Shown one piece after another: positions 53,249 through 61,401 of a DNA stretch of 64,000 nucleotides. Location of the stretch: contig CBDAQC010000002.1 in the NCBI GenBank assembly GCA_965198915.1, positions 1,426,001 through 1,490,000 on the forward strand, given 5' to 3'. The stretch is from BOG-908 sp965198915. Its GTDB lineage: Bacteria; Pseudomonadota; Alphaproteobacteria; Acetobacterales; Acetobacteraceae. Made by a program: the position numbers and the translations under genes. The notes under the pieces are model-generated. The model did no database searches. It saw only the letters and a program-made list of their open reading frames with translations, and was not told where the DNA came from. How positions within the stretch are numbered: the stretch's first letter is position 1; every line of letters starts with the position of its first letter.

Positions 53249-54963
53249 CAGAACTTTTTCACCGCCCCGATCGTGATGGTGGATTCGTCCGGGCTCTGGC
53301 CGTTATAGCCGGTGGCGGCAAAGCTGGAACCACCGACGGTGTAACTGCCGCCGAAACGCAAATACGCGCTGACCTGACGCGGAAACGTTTTCTCTATCCC
53401 CGCCGAGACGCTTATCACGTCGCCATTGTTGGACGCGACCAGGCCCGTCTGGTTGTTGCCGTATTGCAGGAACCCGGTCAGGCTCAGCGTGTCGGACAGC
53501 AGATGGCGCTCGCTGATATTGGCGAAGATGCCGCTGGTGGTGACAGGTGCCAGGTCGCCGACCTGCCGGCCCACCGGATCGCTCGTCTGCCTGTTCACCG
53601 ACAGGGTCACCGTGTCGAAATCGCCGAGATAGGTGGCCGACGCGTCCAGCCGGTGCAGCCGCTGCAAATTCTGGTTGGCGCCGAAGAAATTGCTGGTGGA
53701 CAGCAGCGGCGCGGCCTGCAGCGCAGAGGCGGCGACGCCCGTCTCGCCGTCCGCCCCGTCCAGCAGCGCGTTGGTCTGGTCCTGGTCGAAGGTGGTGATG
53801 CTTTCGGAATAGCCGCCGAACACCCGTATGCGCGGCGCGGCCTGCACGGAAGCCTGGGCGAAGATCGAGCCGAACCCGTCCGTGTAGCGATATTCCAGCG
53901 TGGCCGAGCTGTTCTGTGCGAAGGTGAGCTTCACCCCGCCGGAGCCCACGGCGCCTACATAGGCGTAGCCGCTCCTGGGGTAGTCCAGGCTCTCGTAACC
54001 CGCCTCGCCCAGCAGCGTCACCCTGCGGTTCAGCGCGTAGCTTACGTCATCCGTGGCCAGCACCCGCCTTCCGCCCGCCAGCGCGCCGGCGCCGGTGTAG
54101 TAATTCGCGTCTATCCCCGCCCGGTCCAGCAGCCTGCCGTAATTCTCGCCCGTGGTGAAATTGGCGTAGGCGCGCTCCGTGCCCTGTTCCGAACTGCCGT
54201 ACGCGCCCAGGCCCTGCTCGTACTGCGCCTGCAGTAATTGCGATTGACCGAGACCGGACTGGCCCAGCGTGTTCAACGACCCCGGGGTGTCGGTGGCGCT
54301 GTAGCTGTAGCTCACGCCCGCCTGCGCCGTGCCGGTGCCGCCGAACGTGCGCGTCACATAGGGCGAGACGGAAAAGCTGCTGACTGTTTCGCGCTCGGCC
54401 GGCGAGAGCGTGACCGTGGTGGCAGGCCCCAGCCCGCCGAACACCGATTGCTGGCTGATCGAGCCCCGCGCGTCGAAAAACAGCCAGCCCGGCAGCAGCG
54501 TGGCCGTAACGTTCCCGCTGCCCTGCTCCTCCAATTGCGAGAAGCTGGTGTGCTCGGCGTAGATCTGCGCGATCGGATGGTAATCGACATTCACCTGCAG
54601 GCGCTGCGAGGTGTCGGTGATCACGATGCCCGGCTGGAAGGCGGTGATGAAATCGCCGCCGGCCGCGCGCGCGCCTGATCCTGCCACGGCGCCGGCATTG
54701 TCGGTGTATTCCTCGGACGCCCCGAACTGGCCGGTTATCTGCAAGTTGGGCGCGGACACGCCGGGCGCGCTGGCCGGCGCGTCACCATAGGCGTTCAGCA
54801 GGTGCTCGCGCAGGTCGGACATCGAGGAGTCTATGCCGGTGCGCGGCAGTGCGGCGTCGGTCGCGGGCGGGGGCGTGGGGGTATCGGCTTCCTGGGCGCG
54901 TGCTTGCGTTGCGAATGCGACGAGCAAGAAAGCAAGGCCTTCTTTTCTGAAGAAAAGAAGCAA
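53248..54963 (-). CDS. PEP-CTERM system outer-membrane beta-barrel protein (TIGR03016-like)
   Basis: A roughly 570-residue protein: a short signal peptide ending ATQARAQ, a linker (SDLREHLLNAYGD), then a long series of amphipathic beta strands ending in aromatic VKKF, as expected of an outer-membrane barrel; the segment starting LQITGQFGASEEYTDNA is the typical first strand of this family. It likely forms the export pore or anchor for the polysaccharide. The start is unclear: TTG 54963 lies inside the family 1 repeat and would make the repeat encode MLLFFRKEG of the signal peptide; GTG 55074 would read through the whole repeat. Confidence 0.85.
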   Translation of the reverse strand: MLLFFRKEGLAFLLVAFATQARAQEADTPTPPPATDAALPRTGIDSSMSDLREHLLNAYGDAPASAPGVSAPNLQITGQFGASEEYTDNAGAVAGSGARAAGGDFITAFQPGIVITDTSQRLQVNVDYHPIAQIYAEHTSFSQLEEQGSGNVTATLLPGWLFFDARGSISQQSVFGGLGPATTVTLSPAERETVSSFSVSPYVTRTFGGTGTAQAGVSYSYSATDTPGSLNTLGQSGLGQSQLLQAQYEQGLGAYGSSEQGTERAYANFTTGENYGRLLDRAGIDANYYTGAGALAGGRRVLATDDVSYALNRRVTLLGEAGYESLDYPRSGYAYVGAVGSGGVKLTFAQNSSATLEYRYTDGFGSIFAQASVQAAPRIRVFGGYSESITTFDQDQTNALLDGADGETGVAASALQAAPLLSTSNFFGANQNLQRLHRLDASATYLGDFDTVTLSVNRQTSDPVGRQVGDLAPVTTSGIFANISERHLLSDTLSLTGFLQYGNNQTGLVASNNGDVISVSAGIEKTFPRQVSAYLRFGGSYTVGGSSFAATGYNGQSPDESTITIGAVKKF

Positions 54964-55066
54964 AAGACTTTTGCTCCGCTGTCGCGGACTCACCGGCAGG
55001 GTCCGCGACAGCGCAGACAAAAGTTTTTTGCTTCTTTTTTGCAAAAAAGAAGGCCTTGCTTTCTCC
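54927..55066. repeat. Family 1 element, full copy, inside the exosortase operon
   Basis: Left arm 54927-54976, right arm 55018-55066, inner CGCTGTCGCGGACTC and GTCCGCGACAGCG pair too. It is inserted between the autokinase stop (55082) and the barrel gene and is open in the barrel gene's frame throughout. Confidence 0.88.
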
Positions 55067-55081
55067 TTGTACACAATACGC

Positions 55082-55879
55082 TTAGTCCGGTCGCTGCGGC
55101 GGCGGCGCGTTCGGCTTGGCGTAATACTCGCCGGTATAGCTGTACGCCCCGAAAGAGGACCGGTTACGCCCCGCCTGCTTGTTCAGCAGCAGCACCACCT
55201 TCGGGCACGCCTTGATCATCTCGAGCGCGGCTTCCAGCTCGTTGCGCTGCGTGCGCCCGGCTTCCACCACCATCATGATCTGCGAGGCAGTCGGCGCCAG
55301 TACGCTGGGATCGGACGTCGCCAGCAACGGGCCGGTGTCGATCACCACGGTGGAGCTGGCGAACCGGCGTGCCAGTTGCTCGGCGGCACTGGGCAAAGGC
55401 TGGCTGCGCTCGCCGGGTTCCAGCCCGGCCAGCGTGTCGCCTAACGGCAGGATGAACAGGCCGGGCACAGGGGTCGCCACCACCATGCGCTCCGGCTGCA
55501 GGCTGTCATCCGCCGCCAGGTCCAGCAACCCGGGCGCGCCGGCCAGGCCGATCAGCTCGGACAGGCAGCGCACCTTGGCGTCCGCATCCACCAGCAGCAC
55601 GGACCGCGATCCGGTGCGCGCCAGCGAGGCCGCCATGTTCAGCGCGGCGAAGCTCTTGCCCTCCGCCGGACGCGTGCTGGTCACCAGCACCATGTTGCCG
55701 CAGCGCTCGCCCGCGGCGATCGAGCCCTTCACCACCGTGTGCAGCCGGCTGGCGGCAATGCGGAACTCGTCACCCAGCCGGGTGCGGCCCTCGGTCTCTA
55801 TGATCAGCCCGGCGCGTGCCATGTCGGCCAGCGTGCGCGGCGGCGGGCCCTCGGTGATCTGGGGATTGTGCAGGTCCAT
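55082..55879 (-). CDS. XrtA-associated tyrosine autokinase (BY-kinase like, chain-length control)
   Basis: A 265-residue cytosolic ATPase of the bacterial tyrosine kinase fold: Walker A TSTRPAEGKSFAALNMA, Walker A' VLLVDADAKVR, Walker B VVIDTGPLL, and a Tyr cluster at the C-terminus (SYTGEYYAKP) that would be autophosphorylated. It pairs with the Wzz-like protein to control polysaccharide chain length. ATG 55879 lies one base past the Wzz stop, so the two are coupled as in split CpsC/CpsD systems. Confidence 0.92.
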   Translation of the reverse strand: MDLHNPQITEGPPPRTLADMARAGLIIETEGRTRLGDEFRIAASRLHTVVKGSIAAGERCGNMVLVTSTRPAEGKSFAALNMAASLARTGSRSVLLVDADAKVRCLSELIGLAGAPGLLDLAADDSLQPERMVVATPVPGLFILPLGDTLAGLEPGERSQPLPSAAEQLARRFASSTVVIDTGPLLATSDPSVLAPTASQIMMVVEAGRTQRNELEAALEMIKACPKVVLLLNKQAGRNRSSFGAYSYTGEYYAKPNAPPPQRPD

Positions 55880-55880
55880 G

Positions 55881-57383
55881 TCAGATACGCTGCGTGTAGT
55901 GGAGCAGCACACCGCCCAGCACGACCACCAGCAGGCCTATCGCCGAGCCGAACACCGCGGCGTGGCGCAGGCGCATGGCGATGGTGGGCGGCAGTGCCGC
56001 CAGGGAGATGGCGCCTATCACCGGACGGCCCATGGCGCGCAGGTCGATGATGCTGTGGAAGGATTGGTCCAGCGTCATCATCGCCGCCACTACGCCCACG
56101 CCCGCCGCCAGGCCGGCCAGCAGCACGCCGATCGAGAGCACGACGCGGGCCGGCGCCACCGGGGTCTGCGGCACCTGCGGCGGGTCGATGATCACCATCT
56201 TCACGTTGCTCGCGCGCACCTGTGCGGCGGTGGCGATGCGCATGCCCTCGCGCCTGGCCAGCAGCTCGTCATAGTTCTTGCGCAGCACATCATAGTCGCG
56301 GTTCAGGTCGACGTATTTGGCTTCCAGCCCCGGCACGTTCTGCGCGATCGTCTGCAGCCTGTCGCGCTCCGCCGTGGCGTCCTGCAACTGCCGCTTCAGG
56401 CTCTCGATCAGCGCCTGGTTCTCCACGTTCTTCAGCGTCAGCTGCTCGAACACCGGGTTGGAGATGGACTTGCCGCCGAAGCTCGGCGCCGCCTCGCCAC
56501 TGCCGCCGTGGCGCAACTTCTCCACCGTGCGCTTCTGCGTCACCACCTCGGGGTAGGCGTCGGTATAGACCTGCTGCAGCTCGCGCAATTTGGCTTCCGC
56601 GGCGCGCAGCTCGCTATGCGGCTCCACGCCGCCATTGCTCGCCGCCTCCGTCGTCACCGTGGGCGCCGTCGTGGCGAGCTGCTTGGCCAGCAGCGCACCG
56701 TGCGATTTCGCATCGATCAACTGGCCACCGAGCGCGGTCACCTGCGCCTTGGCCTGCTCCAGCCGGTTCACGCCGCCATCGCCCGGCAACACGTCCACGT
56801 ATTGGCGCCGGAAATCGGCGCGCGCCCGCTCGGCCGCGGTCAGCTGTTTCTCGTAGCTGGCGATCTGCTCGTCCAGGAAGGTGCTGGCCTTCTCCATGTC
56901 GTCGCGGTTGTCGCCGGCGCGGTTCTCGATGTAGCTGGCAAGCACCGCCTGCACCACGTCGTACGCCAGCTGCCGGTCCGGATTGCGGAACGCGATCGAG
57001 AAGATGTTGCGCGTCTGCGCGTTCACCTTGATCGTGTTGCCCAGCCGGTTGACCATCTGCTCGAGGTCGGTGGCCGTCTTGGTGTCCAGCTGCAGGTCCG
57101 TCTTGGCGATGATCTTCTCCAGGTTCGGCCGGGACAGCAGCATGTGCTGCAGCAGGTCGATCTGGTCGCTCATCGAACTGTCCGCCGCGATGCCGCGCAG
57201 CAGCGGCGTCAGCACCGCGTCCGCATCGATATAGACGCGCGCGCTGGCCTCGTACTGGTTTGGCAGGCTGGCCACCCCGATCCAGCCGGCGATGCACAGC
57301 ACCCACGCAGCGGCCACACCCCACCAGCGGCGGCGCCACGCCAGCGCGCCATAGCGCGAAACGAGATCGGGAAGGGCGTCCAT
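55881..57383 (-). CDS. Polysaccharide chain-length determinant (Wzz/GNVR), XrtA type
   Basis: A 500-residue inner-membrane protein. The N-terminal Wzz domain spans about residues 10-110 with one membrane helix (GVAAAWVLCIAGWIGVASL), then a long coiled-coil periplasmic region (about 160-400), and a C-terminal helix pair ending near residue 495. It sets polymer length together with the autokinase encoded next to it. ATG 57383 follows AGAGGC at fair spacing. Confidence 0.92.
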   Translation of the reverse strand: MDALPDLVSRYGALAWRRRWWGVAAAWVLCIAGWIGVASLPNQYEASARVYIDADAVLTPLLRGIAADSSMSDQIDLLQHMLLSRPNLEKIIAKTDLQLDTKTATDLEQMVNRLGNTIKVNAQTRNIFSIAFRNPDRQLAYDVVQAVLASYIENRAGDNRDDMEKASTFLDEQIASYEKQLTAAERARADFRRQYVDVLPGDGGVNRLEQAKAQVTALGGQLIDAKSHGALLAKQLATTAPTVTTEAASNGGVEPHSELRAAEAKLRELQQVYTDAYPEVVTQKRTVEKLRHGGSGEAAPSFGGKSISNPVFEQLTLKNVENQALIESLKRQLQDATAERDRLQTIAQNVPGLEAKYVDLNRDYDVLRKNYDELLARREGMRIATAAQVRASNVKMVIIDPPQVPQTPVAPARVVLSIGVLLAGLAAGVGVVAAMMTLDQSFHSIIDLRAMGRPVIGAISLAALPPTIAMRLRHAAVFGSAIGLLVVVLGGVLLHYTQRI

Positions 57384-57474
57384 GTGACTGCCTCTATAAG
57401 GTCCGGGCTAAAATTGAACGAACGGGCCGGCTGCCGCGCATGGCCGCCGAGGCAGGCGGAAAAGGCCTGCCACC

Positions 57475-58068
57475 TCAGAAAAAGCTTTGTGGAATGATCA
57501 GCGTGTCGCCCGGCCGCATCATCACGTTCTGGCTGATGTCGCCGTCCTTTATCAGGTCGGACAGATGCACCCGTATCCGTTTCTCCGTGGCGCCCTCGCG
57601 GCGCACGATGATGGCGCGGTTACCGGCGGCGAACTTGGTCAGCCCCTTGGTCGCGATCATCACGTCCAGCAGGCTCATGTTCTCGCGGTACGGTATCGCC
57701 TGCGGGTCCGTCGCCTCCCCGATCACGCGCACCTGCCGGTCCGAGGGGCCCTGGAAGCTGTGCACCATTACGGTGACATTCGGATCGTTGACAAACTTCT
57801 TCAGGCTCTCGGCGATGTCGTGGCCCAGTTCGGTAGGCGTCTTGCCGGCCGCCACCACGTCGGGCACCAGCGGCACGGAAATGCGGCCGTCCGGGCGCAC
57901 CGGCAGGTCCGTCACCGAAAGCGGCGGCGCCTGGTAGACGAAGATGGACAGCACGTCGCCCGGGCCGATCACGTATTGCCCGGCCGCCTCCGGCTCCGTG
58001 GCTGCCACCGGTGCGGATGACGGAGCCGCCAGGCAGGGGCTGCAACCGACGGCAAGGATGCCAAGCAC
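57475..58068 (-). CDS. Polysaccharide export lipoprotein (Wza/SLBB type)
   Basis: About 197 residues. YVIGPGDVLSIFVYQAP opens the Poly_export domain, LPVRPDGRISVPLVPDVVAAG continues it, and an SLBB-like domain with MSLLDVMIATKGLTKFAAGNRA and MMRPGDTLIIPQSFF ends it. It forms the outer-membrane export channel. The start is uncertain: the long frame runs into the tRNA at 58092-58166, so GTG 58068, giving a short LGILAVGCS lipoprotein signal, is proposed; CTG 58089 would give a better signal (LAVRLAAVLGILAVGC). Either would place the start within about 25 bases of the tRNA 3' end. Confidence 0.85.
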   Translation of the reverse strand: MLGILAVGCSPCLAAPSSAPVAATEPEAAGQYVIGPGDVLSIFVYQAPPLSVTDLPVRPDGRISVPLVPDVVAAGKTPTELGHDIAESLKKFVNDPNVTVMVHSFQGPSDRQVRVIGEATDPQAIPYRENMSLLDVMIATKGLTKFAAGNRAIIVRREGATEKRIRVHLSDLIKDGDISQNVMMRPGDTLIIPQSFF

Positions 58069-58091
58069 GGCCGCGAGCCGGACCGCCAGGC

Positions 58092-58166
58092 TGGTAGGCG
58101 CGGAAGGGATCGAACCCCCAACCTCTGCTGAGTAGAAGCAGCGCTCTGCCATTGAGCTACACGCCT
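58092..58166 (-). tRNA. tRNA with atypical anticodon loop, isotype uncertain
   Basis: A 75-nt cloverleaf with encoded CCA. Acceptor AGGCGTG pairs with CGCGCCT (A1-T72 and one T-G pair), D-arm GCTC-AATGGCA-GAGC, T-arm with TTCGATC loop. The anticodon arm CTGCTTCTACTCAGCAG folds as a 5-bp stem with loop TCTACTC, which puts C, not the near-universal T, at position 33 and TAC at 34-36 (Val); a shifted 4-bp stem gives an 8-base loop CTTCTACT resembling Arg(TCT). Both readings break a rule, so isotype and even function are open. It lies immediately upstream of, and in line with, the Wza-like gene. Confidence 0.75.
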
Positions 58167-58296
58167 TCTGCCACGCGCGACGGGGCGGCCCCCATGGGCC
58201 AGGTTCGCGCTGCGGCGGTTAATCCGTTACGAGGCGTATCTAAAACAGCACCTGATCACCGGCAAGTGTTTTAATTTAGTCGGAACCCTGCCCCGC

Positions 58297-58310
58297 CCTT
58301 GTATACAAGG
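58297..58310. promoter_or_regulatory. Perfect 14-bp palindrome upstream of prsT, possible operator
   Basis: CCTTGTATACAAGG is a perfect inverted repeat in a relatively A/T-rich 288-base gap between the tRNA and the TPR gene, which transcribe away from each other. Its TTGTATACAA core resembles sites bound by GntR-family regulators. No regulator gene is adjacent; role is inferred. Confidence 0.4.
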
Positions 58311-58454
58311 CGCCAAAGCCCGGCACATTGCAACAATTACGCGAAACGTGGCCGAAGTGCCGCAACCCAGGCATGAACCGGCACGCGTATAGTTCAACAC
58401 GCGCCCGTGATACGCTACAAGCAACAAAACAATCCTCCCGGGAGGGCATCTTCC

Positions 58455-61244
58455 ATGCGCAAGGCCTTGATGATCGCGCTGCCCGTGTTCGCGGTGGCGG
58501 CTGCCGGCGCCGGCTACTACGCGCTCGCCCATAGCGACCCGGTGAAATCGGCAAAGCGGCTGATGGCGCGCTCGAACATGACGGGCGCCGAACAATATCT
58601 GCGCCGGGCGGTGGCGCGCCATCCAGACAACCCGGAAGCCGCCTTCCTGCTCGGCAAGGTCGATCTTTCGCTGGGCAACCCGGAAGCCGCCGAGCTGGAA
58701 CTGCGCCGCGCCCGCGCAAAAGGCTACAGCCCCGCGGCCATCGTGCTGCCCCTGGGCCAGGCCTATCTGCAGCAGCGCCACTTCACCGAAACGCTGCGGG
58801 ATTTCAGCGTCGATTCAGCACCGCCCGGGGCCCGCGCGGATACGCTCACCATCAGGGCGGCCGCCCAGCTCTCCCTGGGCGACACGCCGGGCGCACGCGC
58901 CACCAGCGCGCAGGCCGAAGCCGCAGCCCCGGCCGAGCGCGAAGTCCTGCTCACCGCGGCCCGCATCGCGCTGGCCGCAGACGACCTGGACGGCGCGTCG
59001 GAGCGCATCGGCAAGGTGCTCAAGGCCGAGCCGAACCAGCCGGAGGCCGTGCTGCTGACAGCCGAGATCGCCATGCGCCGCAACGACGCGCCCGCCGCCC
59101 TGGCCGCCGCCCAGCAGATACTCGCCGCCAATCCCAACCGGCAGGACGCGCGCATGATCGAGGCGCGTTCGCTGGCCGCGCTGAACCGCACCGAAGCCGC
59201 CCGCGCGTCGGTGGAAAAAGTGCTGCACGGATCTCCGAAGAATGTCGGCGCCAACTACCTCGAAGCGATGATGGCGATCCAGATGGGTGACTACCCCGCC
59301 GCCGACGCCGCACTCACCAACATCGCCACCGTCGTCAGCCAGCTGCCGCGCGGCTTCTATTTCCTGGCCGTGACCAAACTGGGCATGAACCAGCCGGCGC
59401 AGGCCGAGGAAGCCGCCACCAAGTTCCTCTCCAAATACCCCGACGACCCTGGCGGGCTGAAGCTGATGGCCTTCATCGACCTGGCCCGCCAGCATCCAGA
59501 CCGCGTGCTGGCGCTGCTGCGCGACAGCAAGCTCGCCACCCACCCTGACGCGGACACGCTGGACCTGCAGGGACGCGCGCTTGCCATGACAGGTGACGTG
59601 CGCGACGCGAAAAAAAGCTTCGAGGACGCGAGCACGCTGGCGCCGAAGGACGTGCAGATACGCAACCGCCTCGCCGCCGCCGAGCTGAGCATGGGCGATT
59701 CCACCGGGGCGGAAGCCGAGCTGAAGCGCTCGCTGGCGATCTCGCCGAACCAGCGCCTTGCCGGCGAGGCGATCGTGCAGGCCGACCTGGCGCGTGGCGA
59801 CATCCCCACCGCCATCGCCGACGTGGAACGCCTGCGCCAGCGCATCGGCGACGCCGAGGAGGTGGGCGTGCTCGCCGCCCAGGTGCGCATCGCCGGGCTG
59901 GACATGGACGCCGCCGAAAAGCAGCTGCGCGACGTGCTGGCCCGCTTTCCGGACAGCCGCCCCGCCAAGCTGAACCTGGTGCGCATCTACGGCCTGCGCG
60001 GTGACGCCGCCGCCGCCGAGAAGCTGCTGGAGGACATGCTGCGCCACCATCCCGACGACGAGGGTGCGCTGGACGTCCTGCTGCCCGCCCTGTTCGCCAG
60101 CAAGCAGGTGGACCGCGCGGTGGCGGTGGCCGAGGCCGCGCACGAGGCTGCACCCGACAACCCAGGCATCACCGCGGCCCTCGCCGGCACCTATGTGCGC
60201 GCCCGCCAGACCGCACGCGCCGTGGCGCTGCTGGACCGTGCGAGCGCCGAGAACAACCCGCAGCTGGACGTGCTGCGCGCCCGCGTGCTGGCCGCGGACG
60301 GCAAGCCCGACCTGGCCGAACAGGCCTATCGCGCCGCCATACGCCAGGTGCCCGGCAATCTGCGCGCACGCACGGATCTGGCGGGCCTGCTGGTGGCCGC
60401 CAAACGCTACGACGATGCGCGCGGGGTGCTGCGCGAAGGCCTGGAGAAGTCGCCCGGCAACGAGGGCCTGCTCGGCGCCCTGGTGGGCGTGGACCTGCGT
60501 GAACACGGCATCCAGGCGGCGCTGGCGAGTGCGGCTGCGCTGCGCGCCGATCCGCAGAACCAGCCGGGCGCCGATGCGCTCGCCGGTGACGCCTGGCTGA
60601 CACAGGGCGACCCGAAGCAGGCGGCCGCCGCGTTCCTGGCCGCCTACAAGGCCGCACCTTCGGGTGAACTCGCGACCAAAGCCGCCCGCGCCCTGTCGCA
60701 CAGCGGCGCCGGCGACCAGGCGATCACGCTGCTGTCGGCCTGGGTGGACCGGCACCCGGACGACGTCCCGGCGCAATCCGTGCTGAGTTCGCTGGATCTG
60801 GACGCGGGCAAGCTGGACGACGCCGAACAGCACCTCAACGCCGTGCTCGCCGTGCGCCATACCGATCCGTCCTCGCTGAACAACCTGGCGTGGATCAAGC
60901 AGCAGCAGGGTGACAACGCGGCCGCCAAAAGCCTGGCCGAGCGCGCCTATTTCCAGGCCCCGAACCCGGACGTGGCGGACACGCTGGGCTGGATACTGGC
61001 CAAGCAGGGTGACACGCCCACAGCGCTGCCTTTGCTGTCCGAGGCGGTGACGAACCTGCCCGAAGGCAAGCCGGGCTCGCCCGAGGCGGTGGCGCACGCC
61101 TCTGCCGCCTACCATTACGGCTTCGCGCTGAACGCCAGCGGCCGCACGGCGGATGCTCGCGTGCAGCTTCAGGCGGCTGTTGCGTCGCCTGTGGATTTTT
61201 CCGGCAAGGCGGATGCGCAGAAATTGTTGTCGTCGTTGAAGTGA
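58455..61244 (+). CDS. prsT: PEP-CTERM/XrtA system TPR-repeat protein PrsT
   Basis: A 929-residue protein with a signal-like N-terminus (LMIALPVFAVAAAGAGYYAL) and then about 20 or more tetratricopeptide repeats along its whole length (for example AEQYLRRAVARHPDNPEAAF, AAEKQLRDVLARFPDSRPAK, AEQAYRAAIRQVPGNLRART). Proteins of this size and layout accompany exosortase A loci and are thought to scaffold the export machine in the periplasm. GGAGGG at 58441-58446 fixes ATG 58455. It is divergent from the wza-wzz-kinase operon. Confidence 0.9.
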   Translation: MRKALMIALPVFAVAAAGAGYYALAHSDPVKSAKRLMARSNMTGAEQYLRRAVARHPDNPEAAFLLGKVDLSLGNPEAAELELRRARAKGYSPAAIVLPLGQAYLQQRHFTETLRDFSVDSAPPGARADTLTIRAAAQLSLGDTPGARATSAQAEAAAPAEREVLLTAARIALAADDLDGASERIGKVLKAEPNQPEAVLLTAEIAMRRNDAPAALAAAQQILAANPNRQDARMIEARSLAALNRTEAARASVEKVLHGSPKNVGANYLEAMMAIQMGDYPAADAALTNIATVVSQLPRGFYFLAVTKLGMNQPAQAEEAATKFLSKYPDDPGGLKLMAFIDLARQHPDRVLALLRDSKLATHPDADTLDLQGRALAMTGDVRDAKKSFEDASTLAPKDVQIRNRLAAAELSMGDSTGAEAELKRSLAISPNQRLAGEAIVQADLARGDIPTAIADVERLRQRIGDAEEVGVLAAQVRIAGLDMDAAEKQLRDVLARFPDSRPAKLNLVRIYGLRGDAAAAEKLLEDMLRHHPDDEGALDVLLPALFASKQVDRAVAVAEAAHEAAPDNPGITAALAGTYVRARQTARAVALLDRASAENNPQLDVLRARVLAADGKPDLAEQAYRAAIRQVPGNLRARTDLAGLLVAAKRYDDARGVLREGLEKSPGNEGLLGALVGVDLREHGIQAALASAAALRADPQNQPGADALAGDAWLTQGDPKQAAAAFLAAYKAAPSGELATKAARALSHSGAGDQAITLLSAWVDRHPDDVPAQSVLSSLDLDAGKLDDAEQHLNAVLAVRHTDPSSLNNLAWIKQQQGDNAAAKSLAERAYFQAPNPDVADTLGWILAKQGDTPTALPLLSEAVTNLPEGKPGSPEAVAHASAAYHYGFALNASGRTADARVQLQAAVASPVDFSGKADAQKLLSSLK

Positions 61245-61245
61245 A

Positions 61246-61401
61246 GGAAGCAAGCAGTCCTTTTTTGAAAAAAAGGACCAAAAAACTTTTGTTTCCCCGC
61301 ATCTGCAGCAGTCGGTCCTATCAGGAAACACCGAAGCCGTTCAGAAGCGGGGAGCAAAAGTTTTTTGCTTCTTTTTTTCAAAAAAGATGGCCTTGCTTGC
61401 C
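61246..61401. repeat. Family 1 element, full copy, between prsT and the GT4 gene
   Basis: Left arm 61246-61292 has the AGTCCTTTTTTG...AAAGGACC variant; right arm 61349-61401 has GCTTCTTTTTTTCAAAAAAG with ATGGCC where other copies read AAGGCC. That single change creates the ATG used by the next gene. Confidence 0.85.

Noticed and set aside
58069..58152. Start of the Wza-like gene at 58152
   Set aside because: That part of the frame is the tRNA gene read as protein.
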